Below, in pieces: positions 51,062-59,174 of a DNA stretch of 64,000 nucleotides (within the stretch, counting starts at the first letter, position 1; every line of letters begins with the position of its first letter). Below the pieces are notes generated by a model. The model made no database searches, had not been told where the DNA came from, and saw nothing but the letters and a program-made list of their open reading frames with translations. The DNA is from Altererythrobacter sp. (lineage in GTDB: Bacteria; Pseudomonadota; Alphaproteobacteria; Sphingomonadales; Sphingomonadaceae), in the NCBI GenBank assembly GCA_031178065.1, contig JAPSJS010000010.1:1-64000 (forward strand), given 5' to 3'. Position numbers and translations under genes: made by a program.

Positions 51062-51660
51062 GCAGCTCTCTCCATAGGTTTTGCCAGCCAGGGCAGTTCC
51101 TGCGCCTGGCGCTTCTCGTAATCTGCGATTGCCGTGTCACGGGTAAGCGTGAGCCCGACTTCGTCGAGCCCTTCCAGCAGGCAGTGCTTACGGAACGGAT
51201 CGATTTCGAACGTGAAGCGATCCTGGAAGGGCGTGGTGACGGTCTGGTTCTCGAGATCGATCGAGACCGGGTGCTCGCGCGCGACTTCGAGCAGGCGGTC
51301 GACCTGATCCTGCGGCAGGGCCACGGTCAGGATGCCGTTCTTGAACGCATTGCCGCTGAAAATGTCGGAGAAGCTGGGCGCGATCACCGCGCGAATGCCG
51401 AGGTCCAGGATCGCCCAGGCGGCATGCTCGCGGCTCGACCCGCAGCCGAAGTTGTCGCCGGCGATCAGGATCGGGGCACCCGCGAACTCGGGATCGTCGA
51501 ACACGTTGCCGGGCTGTGCCCGCACCGTCTCGAACGCGCCGCGCCCCAGACCGTCGCGGGTTACCGTCTTGAGCCAGTGCGCCGGGATGATCACGTCGGT
51601 GTCGACGTTCTTGGCGCCGAACGGAATCGCGCGCCCCTCGATGGTCGAGACCGGCTCCAT
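51058..51660 (-). CDS. leuD: 3-isopropylmalate dehydratase small subunit
   Basis: A 200-residue subunit of isopropylmalate isomerase in leucine synthesis, which converts 2-isopropylmalate to 3-isopropylmalate together with LeuC. Seen: [14 protein letters not shown], the substrate-binding [14 protein letters not shown], and [12 protein letters not shown]. Length is normal (about 200). ATG 51660 shares a base with the stop of the 56-residue membrane protein (TGATG), so translation is coupled. LeuC is 2 kb upstream in the same direction, with four other genes in between. Confidence 0.96.
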   Translation of the reverse strand: MEPVSTIEGRAIPFGAKNVDTDVIIPAHWLKTVTRDGLGRGAFETVRAQPGNVFDDPEFAGAPILIAGDNFGCGSSREHAAWAILDLGIRAVIAPSFSDIFSGNAFKNGILTVALPQDQVDRLLEVAREHPVSIDLENQTVTTPFQDRFTFEIDPFRKHCLLEGLDEVGLTLTRDTAIADYEKRQAQELPWLAKPMERAA

Positions 51661-51830
51661 CAATCGGTCTCCGGCTTTTCGCCGGACGGGATCGGGCCGG
51701 GCTGGGTGGGCGCGTTCTTCGGCTTGCGCTTGGAGGCGTAGAGCATGGCGGCGGCAATGGCCGCAGATCCGATCGCGGCGCCCGCGAGAGCGGCCTTTCC
51801 GCCGAGCGAACTGGGGAGTTTCTTGGTCAT
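51660..51830 (-). CDS. 56-residue membrane protein coupled to leuD
   Basis: A small gene found by reading the gap. Its product starts [15 protein letters not shown], has one hydrophobic, Ala-rich helix (about residues 13-31) with [10 protein letters not shown] at its end, and a Pro-rich charged tail ([12 protein letters not shown]). Predicted topology is a single-pass inner-membrane protein. The stop overlaps the leuD start (TGATG), and it follows the glycosylase gene by 39 bases. I do not recognise the family. The role may be local (membrane) or simply to couple translation into leuD. Confidence 0.75.
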   Translation of the reverse strand: MTKKLPSSLGGKAALAGAAIGSAAIAAAMLYASKRKPKNAPTQPGPIPSGEKPETD

Positions 51831-51869
51831 CGGGCTTTCATGCGAGGCCCGCGGATTCTTGGCAAGGGG

Positions 51870-52358
51870 TCAGGCGAGGAAATCGGCTAGACGCGCCCAA
51901 AGGCGCTCTTTCTCGGCCAGCGGCATGGCGGCGTAGGCGGGGGAGGAGGAAGGCAGGTCGATCAGCGCCAGATCGCTGCCGGCGAGTTGCGGCCGCCCGA
52001 TCGCGGCGCTCTTGCGGCCATTGAAGGCGACGGCGCGCAGGGCCGGCAGCGTGGCGAGGAGTTCGGCCAGCGGCGCGTGCTCCGCCTCGCGGATCGCCGC
52101 GTCGCCGCTGCCGATGCGTTTGGCGGACGCCACCGTATCCCACAGGGCAATCCGGTGCGCCTTCAGCGTGGCCAGCCGATCATCATAATCCAGTGCCGCC
52201 AGATCCGTGCCGATCGCGCGGCCGACGAGATGCCAGAACCGGTTCTGCGGATGCGCGTAGTATCGCCGGGCGGCGAGCGAGGCTTCGCCCGGCAGGCTGC
52301 CGAGGATCAGCACCCGCGCATCGGGCGCGGCGACCGCGGCGAAGGCGGACTTGCGCAC
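51870..52358 (-). CDS. DNA-deoxyinosine glycosylase (uracil-DNA glycosylase superfamily, family 6)
   Basis: A 162-residue base-excision repair enzyme. LILGSLPGEASL carries the catalytic-side motif of the HDG branch (GSLPG), QNRFWHLV the base-pocket segment, ALWDTVASAKRIGSGD the middle, and LPSSSPAYAAMP the C-terminal motif near residue 136. Family 6 members remove hypoxanthine (deaminated adenine) from DNA. Start is GTG 52358, two bases after the stop of the lactonase-like gene, so they are co-transcribed. Nothing links it to leucine synthesis. Confidence 0.9.
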   Translation of the reverse strand: MRKSAFAAVAAPDARVLILGSLPGEASLAARRYYAHPQNRFWHLVGRAIGTDLAALDYDDRLATLKAHRIALWDTVASAKRIGSGDAAIREAEHAPLAELLATLPALRAVAFNGRKSAAIGRPQLAGSDLALIDLPSSSPAYAAMPLAEKERLWARLADFLA

Positions 52359-52360
52359 GG

Positions 52361-53182
52361 TCAGCGGGCAGCCTCCGGGAAGGCGGGCAGTTTGGCGACA
52401 TCGGCCGGTTCGTGCTGGATGATTACTTTCGCGCCGAGGTTCTTCGCCATCTTCTTGAACCGGTCGAACGAGGCGAGGGTGTCGGCGCGGTCGGTGTTGA
52501 ACGTTGGCACCCCTTCGCGTTCGTAGTTCTCGGCGAAGTGCGCGAGGTCACCGGTAAGGAGGACCGGCCCGGTCTCGGGTAGGCGGACGAGCAGCGAATG
52601 GTGCCCGGGCGTGTGGCCGGGCATGGCTAGGATGCGCACGCTGCCGTCGCCGAACACGTCCTTGTCGCCGGCAAATGCCTCGACCTTCGCCTGGCCCGAG
52701 ACCCAGGCGGGAAAGTCCGCCGGGTTGGCATTGCCGAGCGGCGGATCGTGCGTGATCGCCTGCCAGTCCTCCTCGCCGATCAGCAGGGTCGCCTGCGGAA
52801 AGGCCTTGGCTTGGCCGGTATGGTCGTAGTGGTAGTGGCTCACGCCGACGAACTCGACGTCCGCCGGAGCCACGCCGAGCTGCGCCAGTTGTTCGACGAG
52901 AGTCCGGTCGAGCAGAAAGCCGCCGTCTGGGTCGCCGCTGGTGGCCGGGTCGATGCCCGTGTCCCAGATCATCAGCCGCTCGCCGTGCCGGATGAGATAG
53001 CACGATCCGACGATCGCCTTCTTCAGATCGGCCGCGCCGCCGGTGTCGTCGAATGCGTTGAGCGGCCACGGCTCGGTCGCGCGCCCGCAGTCGAGCCGGG
53101 TGAGGCTTACGTCGGGCGCCTGCTCGGCCGCGGTGGCCGCCACAGGCGCGCAGGCGAGTGCGATTGCCAGAAGTCGTTTCAT
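52361..53182 (-). CDS. Exported metallo-beta-lactamase-fold hydrolase (N-acyl homoserine lactonase-like)
   Basis: A 273-residue protein. Signal peptide about residues 1-18 (ACAPVAATAAEQ), so periplasmic. The zinc-binding motif is HYHYDH in GVSHYHYDHTGQA near residue 117; further ligands are the His in MPGHTPGHHSLL, the Asp in LLTGDLAHF, and a late His in VIIQHEP. The overall pattern fits AHL-lactonase-type MBL proteins (MIWDTGIDP). True quorum-quenching lactonases are mostly cytosolic, so an exported form is notable; it may act on lactones or esters in general. In the leuC-leuD operon, 56 bases after the GFA gene. Confidence 0.88.
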   Translation of the reverse strand: MKRLLAIALACAPVAATAAEQAPDVSLTRLDCGRATEPWPLNAFDDTGGAADLKKAIVGSCYLIRHGERLMIWDTGIDPATSGDPDGGFLLDRTLVEQLAQLGVAPADVEFVGVSHYHYDHTGQAKAFPQATLLIGEEDWQAITHDPPLGNANPADFPAWVSGQAKVEAFAGDKDVFGDGSVRILAMPGHTPGHHSLLVRLPETGPVLLTGDLAHFAENYEREGVPTFNTDRADTLASFDRFKKMAKNLGAKVIIQHEPADVAKLPAFPEAAR

Positions 53183-53238
53183 CGTCTTGTCCTCCCCGCC
53201 CGCGGTTGTGCGGCGTGGGGGGCGCAGGGGTCAAGCGT

Positions 53239-53643
53239 TCAGAAGGCCTTGCCGTCGCCGATGTGGCCGGTGCCGGTCTCGATGAATTCGTCGTCCTCGT
53301 CGAATACGCAGCGGCCGTCCTGATAGCTGACCTCGACCCCGTCCAGCTCGTCCTGCACGAACAGCCGGGTATTGACGCCGATGCGGTCCAGCGGATGCGC
53401 GCCGCTGGCGGTATAATGCGTGGTCGCGCCGCAGCGCGGGCAGAAATGGAGCACGAGCCAGGGGTCGTCGAGGTCTTCCCGCGAATAGTCCGAAACCTCG
53501 CCATCGACCTTTACCTCGGCCGGATCGAAATAGCCCCAGGCCGCGCCCGAACTGCGGCACAGGCGGCAATTGCAGATGCCGATCTGATCCGGCGTGCCGG
53601 GGACCTCGATCCGCACGCGGCGGCAGAGGCAGTGCCCGATCAC
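53239..53643 (-). CDS. GFA-family (glutathione-dependent formaldehyde-activating-like) zinc protein
   Basis: A 134-residue member of the CENP-V/GFA family. Three cysteine pairs form its two zinc sites: [19 protein letters not shown] and [11 protein letters not shown]. The name-giving member was proposed to bind S-hydroxymethylglutathione, but most homologues have no proven activity. The GTG start at 53643 overlaps the leuC stop as GTGA, so the gene is translated in tandem with leuC. Soluble, cytosolic. Its C-terminus is acidic ([12 protein letters not shown]). Confidence 0.9.
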   Translation of the reverse strand: MIGHCLCRRVRIEVPGTPDQIGICNCRLCRSSGAAWGYFDPAEVKVDGEVSDYSREDLDDPWLVLHFCPRCGATTHYTASGAHPLDRIGVNTRLFVQDELDGVEVSYQDGRCVFDEDDEFIETGTGHIGDGKAF

Positions 53644-55070
53644 GTCAGCTCGCGCACGTCCGTGAGCCGGCCGGTCACCGCGGCCGCCGCCGCCATGGCC
53701 GGGCTCATCAGGTGAGTGCGGGCGCCGGGGCCCTGTCGGCCGACGAAGTTGCGGTTGCTGGTGGAGGCGCAGCGCTCGCCCGCGGGGACTTTGTCGGGGT
53801 TCATCGCGAGGCAGGCCGAGCAGCCCGGCTCGCGCCATTCGAAGCCGGCGTCGGTGAAGACCTTGTCCAGTCCCTCGGCCTCGGCCTGGTGCTTCACCAG
53901 CCCCGATCCCGGGACGACGATCGCCCACCGGACGCCGTCGGCCTTGTGCCGCCCGCGCAGGACCGCGGCGGCGGCGCGCAGGTCCTCGATCCGGCTGTTG
54001 GTGCAGCTGCCGATGAAGACGTTCTCGATCGCCACATCGGCGAGACGCTGCCCGGGTTCGAGGCCCATGTAGGCGAGGCTCTTGCGCGCGGCCTCCTGTT
54101 TGGAGGGGTCGGCGAAGCTCTCGGGGGCAGGGATGGTGCCGCCGATCGGGGCGACGTCCTCCGGGCTGGTGCCCCAGGTGACGGTCGGCGCGACGTCGCG
54201 GGCGTCGATCACCACCGACTTGTCGAACACGGCGCCCTCGTCGGTGTGCAGCGTGCGCCACCAGGCGACGGCCCGGTCCCACTCCTCGCCCTTGGGGGCG
54301 TAGGGACGGCCCTTCAGGTAGGCGAAGGTCGTCTCGTCCGGCGCGATCAGGCCGGCGCGGGCGCCGCCCTCGATGCTCATGTTGCAGACGGTGAGGCGGC
54401 CTTCGACGCTCATCTGCTCGAACACGCGGCCGCGGTATTCGATCACGTGGCCGGTGCCGCCGGCGGTGCCGATCACGCCGATCACGTGCAGGATCAGGTC
54501 TTTGGGGGTGATGCCGGGGCCGAGATCGCCTTCGACGCGGACTTCCATCGCCTTCGATCGCTTGAGCAGCAGGGTCTGCGTGGCGAGCACGTGCTCGACC
54601 TCGCTGGTGCCGATGCCGAAGGCGAGTGCGCCGATCCCGCCATGCGCCGCGGTGTGACTATCGCCGCAGACGATCGTCGCGCCGGGGAGGGAGAAGCCCT
54701 GCTCGGGCCCGACGACGTGGACGATACCCTGCTCGGGCGCGGTCGCGCCGATGTAGCGGATGCCGAATTCGGGCGCGTTGCGCTCAAGCGCAGCGAGCTG
54801 GGCGGCGCTCTGCGGGTCGGCGATCGGGATCGCCTTGCCGGCCGCGTCGAGGCGCGCGGTCGTCGGCAGGTTGTGATCGGGCACGGCGAGCGTGAGGTCC
54901 GGACGGCGGACAGTGCGGCCGCCGGCGCGCAGCGCTTCGAAGGCCTGCGGGCTGGTGACTTCGTGGACCAGGTGGCGATCGATGAAGATCAGGCTGGTGC
55001 CGTCGTCGCGGGTTTCGACGACGTGGGCATCCCAGATCTTCTCGTAGAGCGTGCGAGGGGCGTTGGACAT
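53640..55070 (-). CDS. leuC: 3-isopropylmalate dehydratase large subunit
   Basis: A 476-residue aconitase-family enzyme of leucine synthesis. The [4Fe-4S] ligands are the Cys in FIGSCTNSR and the pair in [12 protein letters not shown]; other hallmarks are [20 protein letters not shown] and [11 protein letters not shown]. Length is normal (about 470). Start 55070 (MSNAPRTL) is chosen over an in-frame ATG at 55106. First gene of a minus-strand operon leuC, GFA, lactonase-like, glycosylase, small membrane protein, leuD, qor-like. In many sphingomonads leuC and leuD are close but not always adjacent; four genes lie between them here. Confidence 0.96.
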   Translation of the reverse strand: MSNAPRTLYEKIWDAHVVETRDDGTSLIFIDRHLVHEVTSPQAFEALRAGGRTVRRPDLTLAVPDHNLPTTARLDAAGKAIPIADPQSAAQLAALERNAPEFGIRYIGATAPEQGIVHVVGPEQGFSLPGATIVCGDSHTAAHGGIGALAFGIGTSEVEHVLATQTLLLKRSKAMEVRVEGDLGPGITPKDLILHVIGVIGTAGGTGHVIEYRGRVFEQMSVEGRLTVCNMSIEGGARAGLIAPDETTFAYLKGRPYAPKGEEWDRAVAWWRTLHTDEGAVFDKSVVIDARDVAPTVTWGTSPEDVAPIGGTIPAPESFADPSKQEAARKSLAYMGLEPGQRLADVAIENVFIGSCTNSRIEDLRAAAAVLRGRHKADGVRWAIVVPGSGLVKHQAEAEGLDKVFTDAGFEWREPGCSACLAMNPDKVPAGERCASTSNRNFVGRQGPGARTHLMSPAMAAAAAVTGRLTDVRELT

Positions 55071-55208
55071 GACTGCGGGGCTATGCCTGCAGCCGGCGTC
55101 CGACAAGATGGGAAAACTTGATCGCGCTCAAGGATCCGCGTGGCGCACGGGGCGTTTTACCCTGAGATTTGCAATGCAATTGCAACGGAATTCTGATAGC
55201 TTACAGGT
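55071..55208. promoter_or_regulatory. Divergent leuC / thioesterase promoter region
   Basis: A 138-base divergent gap. TTGCAATGCAATTGCAA (55173-55189 region) contains the palindrome TGCAATTGCA, a possible operator; AT content is higher here than in the flanks. GATAGCTTACAGGT lies just before the plus-strand ATG. No attenuator-like leader peptide rich in leucine was seen for leuC. Confidence 0.35.
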
Positions 55209-55610
55209 ATGTCAGCAAGGTCATTCGCATTTCCGATCAAGGTCCAGCCGGCCGATATCGATTTCATGGGGCACGTGAACAACGCGCGCTATCTCGGCTG
55301 GGTGCAGGACGCGGTGCTCGCGCACTGGCGCAAGCTCGCCCCGTCGGACGAGGTGGCGAGCAAGGCCTGGGTCGCGCTCAAGCACGAGATCACCTACCGC
55401 AAGCCCGCCTTCCTGGAGGACGACGTGATCGCGCGCACCGTGCTCGAGAGCATCAAGGGCGCGCGGGCGTTCTACTCCACCGTGATCCACCGCGGGGAGG
55501 AAGTGCTGGCCGAAGTGAAATCGAGCTGGTGCTGCATCGATGCCGAGACCCTGCGCCCGGCGCGGATCGGCGAGGAAGTCTCGCGGTTCTTCTTTCCCAA
55601 GGACGACTAA
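55209..55610 (+). CDS. Acyl-CoA thioesterase, hotdog fold (4HBT)
   Basis: A 133-residue hotdog-fold thioesterase. The catalytic Asp is in DIDFMGHVNNARYLGW near residue 18 (the 4HBT pattern D-x3-H-x-NN), and the long helix QDAVLAHWRKLAP follows. Other strands: ITYRKPAFLEDDVIAR and FYSTVIHRGEEVLAEVKSSW. It would hydrolyse short or aryl acyl-CoA thioesters in the cytosol. The crtZ gene starts 18 bases after its stop, suggesting co-transcription; no functional link is known. Confidence 0.92.
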   Translation: MSARSFAFPIKVQPADIDFMGHVNNARYLGWVQDAVLAHWRKLAPSDEVASKAWVALKHEITYRKPAFLEDDVIARTVLESIKGARAFYSTVIHRGEEVLAEVKSSWCCIDAETLRPARIGEEVSRFFFPKDD

Positions 55611-55628
55611 GGTATAGTCTCGCTCGTC

Positions 55629-56162
55629 ATGAGCGTGATCGTGCCCGCCCTGATCGTCCCAACCCTTATCGTCGTCACCACCGTGATCGCGATGGAGGGG
55701 ATCGCGTGGGCGAGCCACAAGTACGTCATGCACGGGTTCGGCTGGGCCTGGCACCGCGATCATCACGAGCCGCACGGCAAGGTGCTGGAGAAGAACGACC
55801 GCTTCGCCATCGTCGGCGCGGCGCTGAGCATCGCTATGTTCGCGCTCGGCAGCCCGCTGGTGATGGGCGCGGGTGCGTGGTGGCCGGGGACATGGATCGG
55901 GCTCGGCGTGCTGATCTACGGCGTGATCTACACACTGGTGCATGACGGGCTGGTCCACCAACGCTATTTTCGGTGGGTGCCGAAGCGCGGCTATGCCCGG
56001 CGGCTGGTCCAGGCGCACAAGCTCCACCACGCGACCGTGGGCAAGGAAGGCGGGGTGAGCTTCGGCTTCGTCTTCGCGCGCGATCCGGCCAAGCTGAAGG
56101 CGGAGCTGAGACAACAGCGCGAGGCAGGACTGGTAACGCTGCGTCAAAGCGCCGGAGGTTGA
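55629..56162 (+). CDS. crtZ: Beta-carotene hydroxylase
   Basis: A 177-residue membrane di-iron hydroxylase that adds 3-hydroxyl groups to beta-ionone rings, giving zeaxanthin and related yellow carotenoids. The four histidine motifs are present: HKYVMHGF, HRDHHEPH, HDGLVHQRY and HKLHHA. About four hydrophobic helices surround them. Length is usual for bacterial CrtZ (about 160-175). It fits a pigmented sphingomonad. No other crt gene is in the window, so the carotenoid pathway is dispersed. Convergent with an outer-membrane protein gene 3 bases away. Confidence 0.93.
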   Translation: MSVIVPALIVPTLIVVTTVIAMEGIAWASHKYVMHGFGWAWHRDHHEPHGKVLEKNDRFAIVGAALSIAMFALGSPLVMGAGAWWPGTWIGLGVLIYGVIYTLVHDGLVHQRYFRWVPKRGYARRLVQAHKLHHATVGKEGGVSFGFVFARDPAKLKAELRQQREAGLVTLRQSAGG

Positions 56163-56165
56163 GCG

Positions 56166-56987
56166 TCAGTCCAGCCGCACGCCCAGACTGACGCCCGCGC
56201 CGATGTCCGTCGGGCCGTTCACCCCCGCAGAACCGTACACACCGAGCGACAGCCCGCTCCCCAGCGCGGTGTTGACCCCACCGAAGACGCGCTGCTGATC
56301 GTCGACAAGGCCGCTGGCGTTCTCCTCGTAGCTGTATCCGACATGGGCCGAGGCGGACCTGCCGAGGCGCACCGCGGCGCCTGCATGGCCGGCGAGCGTG
56401 TTCTCCAGATCGTAGTCCGCCGGATCGCCGACTTTGGTGTAGCTCACCCCCGCGAACGGCGTCACGGCCCCGACCGTCTTGGAGAGATCGGCGCCGACGC
56501 GGTAATCGGTCTTGCCGGTGCCGAGGCCCTTCTCGGTCGAGGCGGTGGGAAGCTTCACGCCGCCGCTCAGCGAGGCGTTCAGGCCGGGGATCGGAAGCTG
56601 GTAGGCCGCATCGACCCGCAGGTCGCCGATCCCCTCGCGCGTGCTGATTTCGGGCGGACCGGCCGGATCGACGAGGATGGGGAGACCGAGCGGGCCGCTC
56701 GGCACCACAACGTCTCCGGGCGCCTTCACGCGCATGTAGGGAAGCTGGGCCGTGAGGCGCACACGCCCGGCCGTCACTTGCGCGGCGACGGGTATCGAGA
56801 ACTTCTCGACCTTGCGCCCGTCGTTCAGCTCGATCTCCTGATATTCTGCGCCGGAGAAGAATTCCACCGCAGTGTTGTCGCCTTCGGAGGCGGCCTCGGG
56901 TTTCACTTCCTCGCGCTGCTGTGCGGCGAGCGGCACGGTGAGGGCGAGCAAGGACAAGGGCAGCAAGCAGGCGCGAAGGTAAGGCAA
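56166..56987 (-). CDS. Predicted outer-membrane beta-barrel protein
   Basis: A 273-residue exported protein: signal peptide about residues 1-22 (LTVPLAAQQ), then alternating strands typical of a small beta-barrel (KFSIPVAAQVTAGRVRLTAQ, DLRVDAAYQLPIPG, GYGS-like turns, VSLGVRLD at the end). It resembles transporter-like outer-membrane proteins related to the phenol-degradation MetA family. No lipobox. Substrate unknown. Single gene, convergent with crtZ. The final residue is Asp rather than the usual Phe, which is unusual for Bam-assembled barrels. Confidence 0.75.
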   Translation of the reverse strand: MPYLRACLLPLSLLALTVPLAAQQREEVKPEAASEGDNTAVEFFSGAEYQEIELNDGRKVEKFSIPVAAQVTAGRVRLTAQLPYMRVKAPGDVVVPSGPLGLPILVDPAGPPEISTREGIGDLRVDAAYQLPIPGLNASLSGGVKLPTASTEKGLGTGKTDYRVGADLSKTVGAVTPFAGVSYTKVGDPADYDLENTLAGHAGAAVRLGRSASAHVGYSYEENASGLVDDQQRVFGGVNTALGSGLSLGVYGSAGVNGPTDIGAGVSLGVRLD

Positions 56988-57072
56988 GTCATCGTCTCCG
57001 ATCGGCAGAACAGGTTCCGATCGGACAACGGATGGCAGCCGCGGTTTAATCCGTGCGGCTCGCCTCGTTGCG

Positions 57073-57420
57073 CTATTCGTTGCGGGTGGCGATCCAGCTG
57101 CCGGCGACCACGAGGATTGCGATCGAGATCCAGTACCAGGGATGGCCGAGCGTGTACCAGGTGAACACCGCGCCGATGGTCATCGCGCCGATCGCCAGGG
57201 TCTTGGCCCGGCGCGAGATCGCGCGCCGCTCGCGCCAGTCGCGCACCTGCGGCCCCCAGTGCGGGTGGTCGAGGATGCGCTGCTCCCATTCGGGATTGCT
57301 GCGCGCGAAGCAATAGACCGCCAGCAGCAGAAACGGCACTGTCGGCATGATCGGCAGGAAGGCGCCGATCGCGCCGAGCCCGACCGCGAGGATGCCGCCC
57401 GCCAGATAGAGGCGGCGCAT
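57073..57420 (-). CDS. DUF454 (YbaN-like) inner-membrane protein
   Basis: A 115-residue protein. Two helices at the N-terminus (LAGGILAVGLGAIGAFLPIM then VPFLLLAVYCFARSN), the family motif HPHWGPQVRDWRERRAIS, and two more helices (MTIGAVFTWYTLGH, ISIAILVVAGSWIATR). This is the DUF454/YbaN layout; function unknown. It follows sufE with one base between stop and start, so the two are one unit. Whether this pair belongs to the psp operon upstream is unclear, because an inverted repeat intervenes at 57851. Confidence 0.9.
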   Translation of the reverse strand: MRRLYLAGGILAVGLGAIGAFLPIMPTVPFLLLAVYCFARSNPEWEQRILDHPHWGPQVRDWRERRAISRRAKTLAIGAMTIGAVFTWYTLGHPWYWISIAILVVAGSWIATRNE

Positions 57421-57421
57421 G

Positions 57422-57829
57422 TCAGCCGGTCGCGATCCGCGCCGCGTGATCCTTCACCAGCGCGATCATGTTGGGCACGCCTTGGGTGCGGTTGGAACTA
57501 AGCTGGTTCTTCAGGTCGAACGGCGCGAGCGCGGCGGTCACGTCCATCGCAGCGACTTCGTCGGCCGGCTTGTCCTGTACTGCGGCGATCACCAGCGCGA
57601 CGATCCCCTTGGTAATTGCGGCGTTGCTGTCGGCGAGGAAGTGCAGTTCGCCGTCCCGCTCGGTCGGGTAGACCCAGACCGCGGCCGAGCAGCCGCGCAC
57701 CAGCGTGGCGTCGGTCTTGAGCGCCTCGGGCATGGGGTCGAGGTCGCGGCCGAGCTCGATCAACAGGCGATAGCGTTCGTCGCCTTCGAGGAATTCATAC
57801 TCTTCGCGGATATCGTCGAGGGTTCGCAT
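57422..57829 (-). CDS. sufE: SufE-family sulfur acceptor
   Basis: A 135-residue protein. SufE accepts persulfide sulfur from a cysteine desulfurase (SufS) for iron-sulfur cluster assembly. The active Cys is in LVRGCSAAVWVYP near residue 46; DLDPMPEALKTD before and FDLKNQLSSNRTQGVPNM after are family features. Start 57829 (MRTLDDI) is chosen; an open frame runs upstream to 57982 but only because it crosses the inverted repeat, giving a false N-terminus. The rest of the suf genes are outside the window. Confidence 0.93.
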   Translation of the reverse strand: MRTLDDIREEYEFLEGDERYRLLIELGRDLDPMPEALKTDATLVRGCSAAVWVYPTERDGELHFLADSNAAITKGIVALVIAAVQDKPADEVAAMDVTAALAPFDLKNQLSSNRTQGVPNMIALVKDHAARIATG

Positions 57830-57850
57830 AGCCGCGGCGGTTATCAGTAT

Positions 57851-57931
57851 CGTCATCCCAGCGAAAGCTGGGATCGCGTGCAGCAATGCGCGACCTGGCG
57901 GACAGCGATCCCAGCTTTCGCTGGGATGACG
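57851..57931. repeat. Inverted pair of 26-bp hairpin units (REP/BIME-like)
   Basis: A 26-bp sequence at 57851-57876 is repeated exactly in inverted order at 57906-57931, 29 bases apart. Each unit is itself a hairpin (GATCCCAGC, loop TTTC, GCTGGGAT). This is the look of a BIME-type pair of REP elements. It separates the psp block from sufE-DUF454 and could end transcription or protect mRNA 3' ends. No second copy was found in the window. Confidence 0.8.
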
Positions 57932-58000
57932 GGTGTTGGGGAAAGGGGAGCACGCGAGCCCGGCGTCAGTGGGATGACGCATTCTTGCCGGCGTAAGGGC

Positions 58001-58240
58001 TTACAAATCCACGCCGCTGGCAATTGCTTCCAGCTTGCGGATGCGTTCCTTGAGATCGGCGATTTCGATCCGGGCCGCGCCCAGCGGTGCGCCGCCTTCG
58101 ATCTCCCGCAGTGGGTGGCCGACGCGTTCGAGCTCGCGTTCCTTGAGCGCCAGCCATCCCTGCCAGCCGCGCAGCATGACCAGCGCGACGATCCCGATGG
58201 CGGCGAGCGCTGCGGCGGCGATGATGATCTGGTCGCTCAT
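58001..58240 (-). CDS. PspB-like small membrane protein 5
   Basis: A 79-residue protein: one N-terminal membrane helix (IIIAAAALAAIGIVALVML, about residues 5-23) and a C-terminal coiled coil with LKERIRKLEAIASGVDL, a shortened form of the motif shared by this gene row. Start 58240 is preferred (AGGAAGGAG 8 bases ahead) over ATG 58246. It is the last of five PspB-like genes following pspC; the gap to the previous one is 39 bases. E. coli PspB has the same helix plus coiled-coil layout. Function beyond envelope-stress sensing is unknown. Confidence 0.8.
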   Translation of the reverse strand: MSDQIIIAAAALAAIGIVALVMLRGWQGWLALKERELERVGHPLREIEGGAPLGAARIEIADLKERIRKLEAIASGVDL

Positions 58241-58279
58241 ATGCATTGCTCCTTCCTGCGATTCCCTTTGGGCCCCGGC

Positions 58280-58534
58280 CTACCTGTCGCGCAGCCGCTC
58301 GATCTCGTCGGCGATCGCCTTCGCCTCGCGCCCGTCGACAGTGATCTGTTCCAGCACCTTTACCCGTTCACGGAGTTCCTCCAACTCGCGCTGGGTGCCG
58401 GGATCGGGCTGAGGCGCGGCGAGATCGGTCCCCGGCTCGCCATGCCGGTGCCTGCGGCGTGCCTGCCGCGCAGTCACAATCTGCACGAAGCCCCAGATGG
58501 CGACGATCACGACCAAAGCGGTCCAGAAGCTCAT
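58280..58534 (-). CDS. PspB-like small membrane protein 4
   Basis: An 84-residue protein: membrane helix about residues 3-20 (FWTALVVIVAIWGFVQIV), a basic stretch (RQARRRHRH), then a coiled coil with LRERVKVLEQITVDGREA and DEIERLRDR at the end. The motif matches the C-terminus of PspB (RIQALESIL in E. coli). ATGA overlap with the preceding gene at 58531-58534 shows coupling. Unrecognised as a separate family; classed here by layout, motif and position. Confidence 0.8.
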   Translation of the reverse strand: MSFWTALVVIVAIWGFVQIVTARQARRRHRHGEPGTDLAAPQPDPGTQRELEELRERVKVLEQITVDGREAKAIADEIERLRDR

Positions 58535-58818
58535 TGCAGTTTCTCCCCGATGTCGGCCTGGTCGCGAAGATCTTCGATCTCCATCGCGAGATCGGCGCCG
58601 CGGTCGGTCGCGATCCGCTCGAGCACGCGGACGCGCTGCTCCAGCTTCTCCGCCCGGGTCGCATATTGCGCTGCCTGTTCGGCGGTCTTGTTTGCCATGA
58701 GCTCCATGTGCCGCTCTTTATGGCGCAGCCAGCGGTGCAGCATGTCGTTGCCGATGCCGAGCACCACGGCCGTGATCACGACCACGAAAATGAGAATGGC
58801 GATCAGTTGGACGGACAT
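58531..58818 (-). CDS. PspB-like small membrane protein 3
   Basis: A 95-residue protein: membrane helix about residues 4-24 (LIAILIFVVVITAVVLGIG), a basic juxtamembrane part (HRWLRHKERHME) and a coiled coil with TAEQAAQYATRAEKLEQRV, then VLERIATDRGADLAMEIEDL. The segment TAEQAAQY-x-x-R is shared with protein 1 of the row, showing recent duplication. Its start shares one base with the stop of the preceding gene, and its end overlaps the next start by ATGA. Confidence 0.85.
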   Translation of the reverse strand: MSVQLIAILIFVVVITAVVLGIGNDMLHRWLRHKERHMELMANKTAEQAAQYATRAEKLEQRVRVLERIATDRGADLAMEIEDLRDQADIGEKLQ

Positions 58819-59174
58819 TAGTTGACGCCTTCCTTGTCGGCGGGACGGATGTCATGCAGCCGGTTGATCTCATGCGTGAGCTGATAGCCGCTGTCGGTGA
58901 CGATCCGCTCCACATTGGCAAGCCGGTCCTTCATCGACCCCATTTCGGCGCGCAGTTCGGCGTTCTCCTGCGTCAGCAGCCTGATCCGCTCGGCCGCCTG
59001 GGCGTCGGTGCTCGGCTTGAGCGACTGGCCCCACATGCCTTCCAGCGGGTAGCCGTGCTTGATCCGCAGCCGCGTGGTGTGGATCCACCCGAACACGCCC
59101 GCCAGACCCACCGCGGTCGCGCCGCCGATGATCCAGGGCAGGTAGGGGAGGAGTTCGATGCCTTGCACTTGCAT
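58818..59174 (-). CDS. PspB-like small membrane protein 2
   Basis: A 118-residue protein: membrane helix about residues 9-30 (YLPWIIGGATAVGLAGVFGW), a longer middle part (IKHGYPLEGMWGQSLKP) and a coiled coil LTQENAELRAEMGSMKDRLA leading to NVERIVTDSGYQLTHEINRL. It differs from the other members by the extra middle segment. Start ATG 59174 overlaps the preceding stop (TGATG); GTG 59177 is the alternative. AAGGAG lies 8 bases before the ATG. Confidence 0.85.
   Translation of the reverse strand: MQVQGIELLPYLPWIIGGATAVGLAGVFGWIHTTRLRIKHGYPLEGMWGQSLKPSTDAQAAERIRLLTQENAELRAEMGSMKDRLANVERIVTDSGYQLTHEINRLHDIRPADKEGVN

Noticed and set aside
57830-57982. N-terminal extension of SufE (contains SESWDR and IPAFAGM)
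   Set aside because: It is translation through the 26-bp inverted repeat pair; SufE proteins begin at MRTLDDI (57829).
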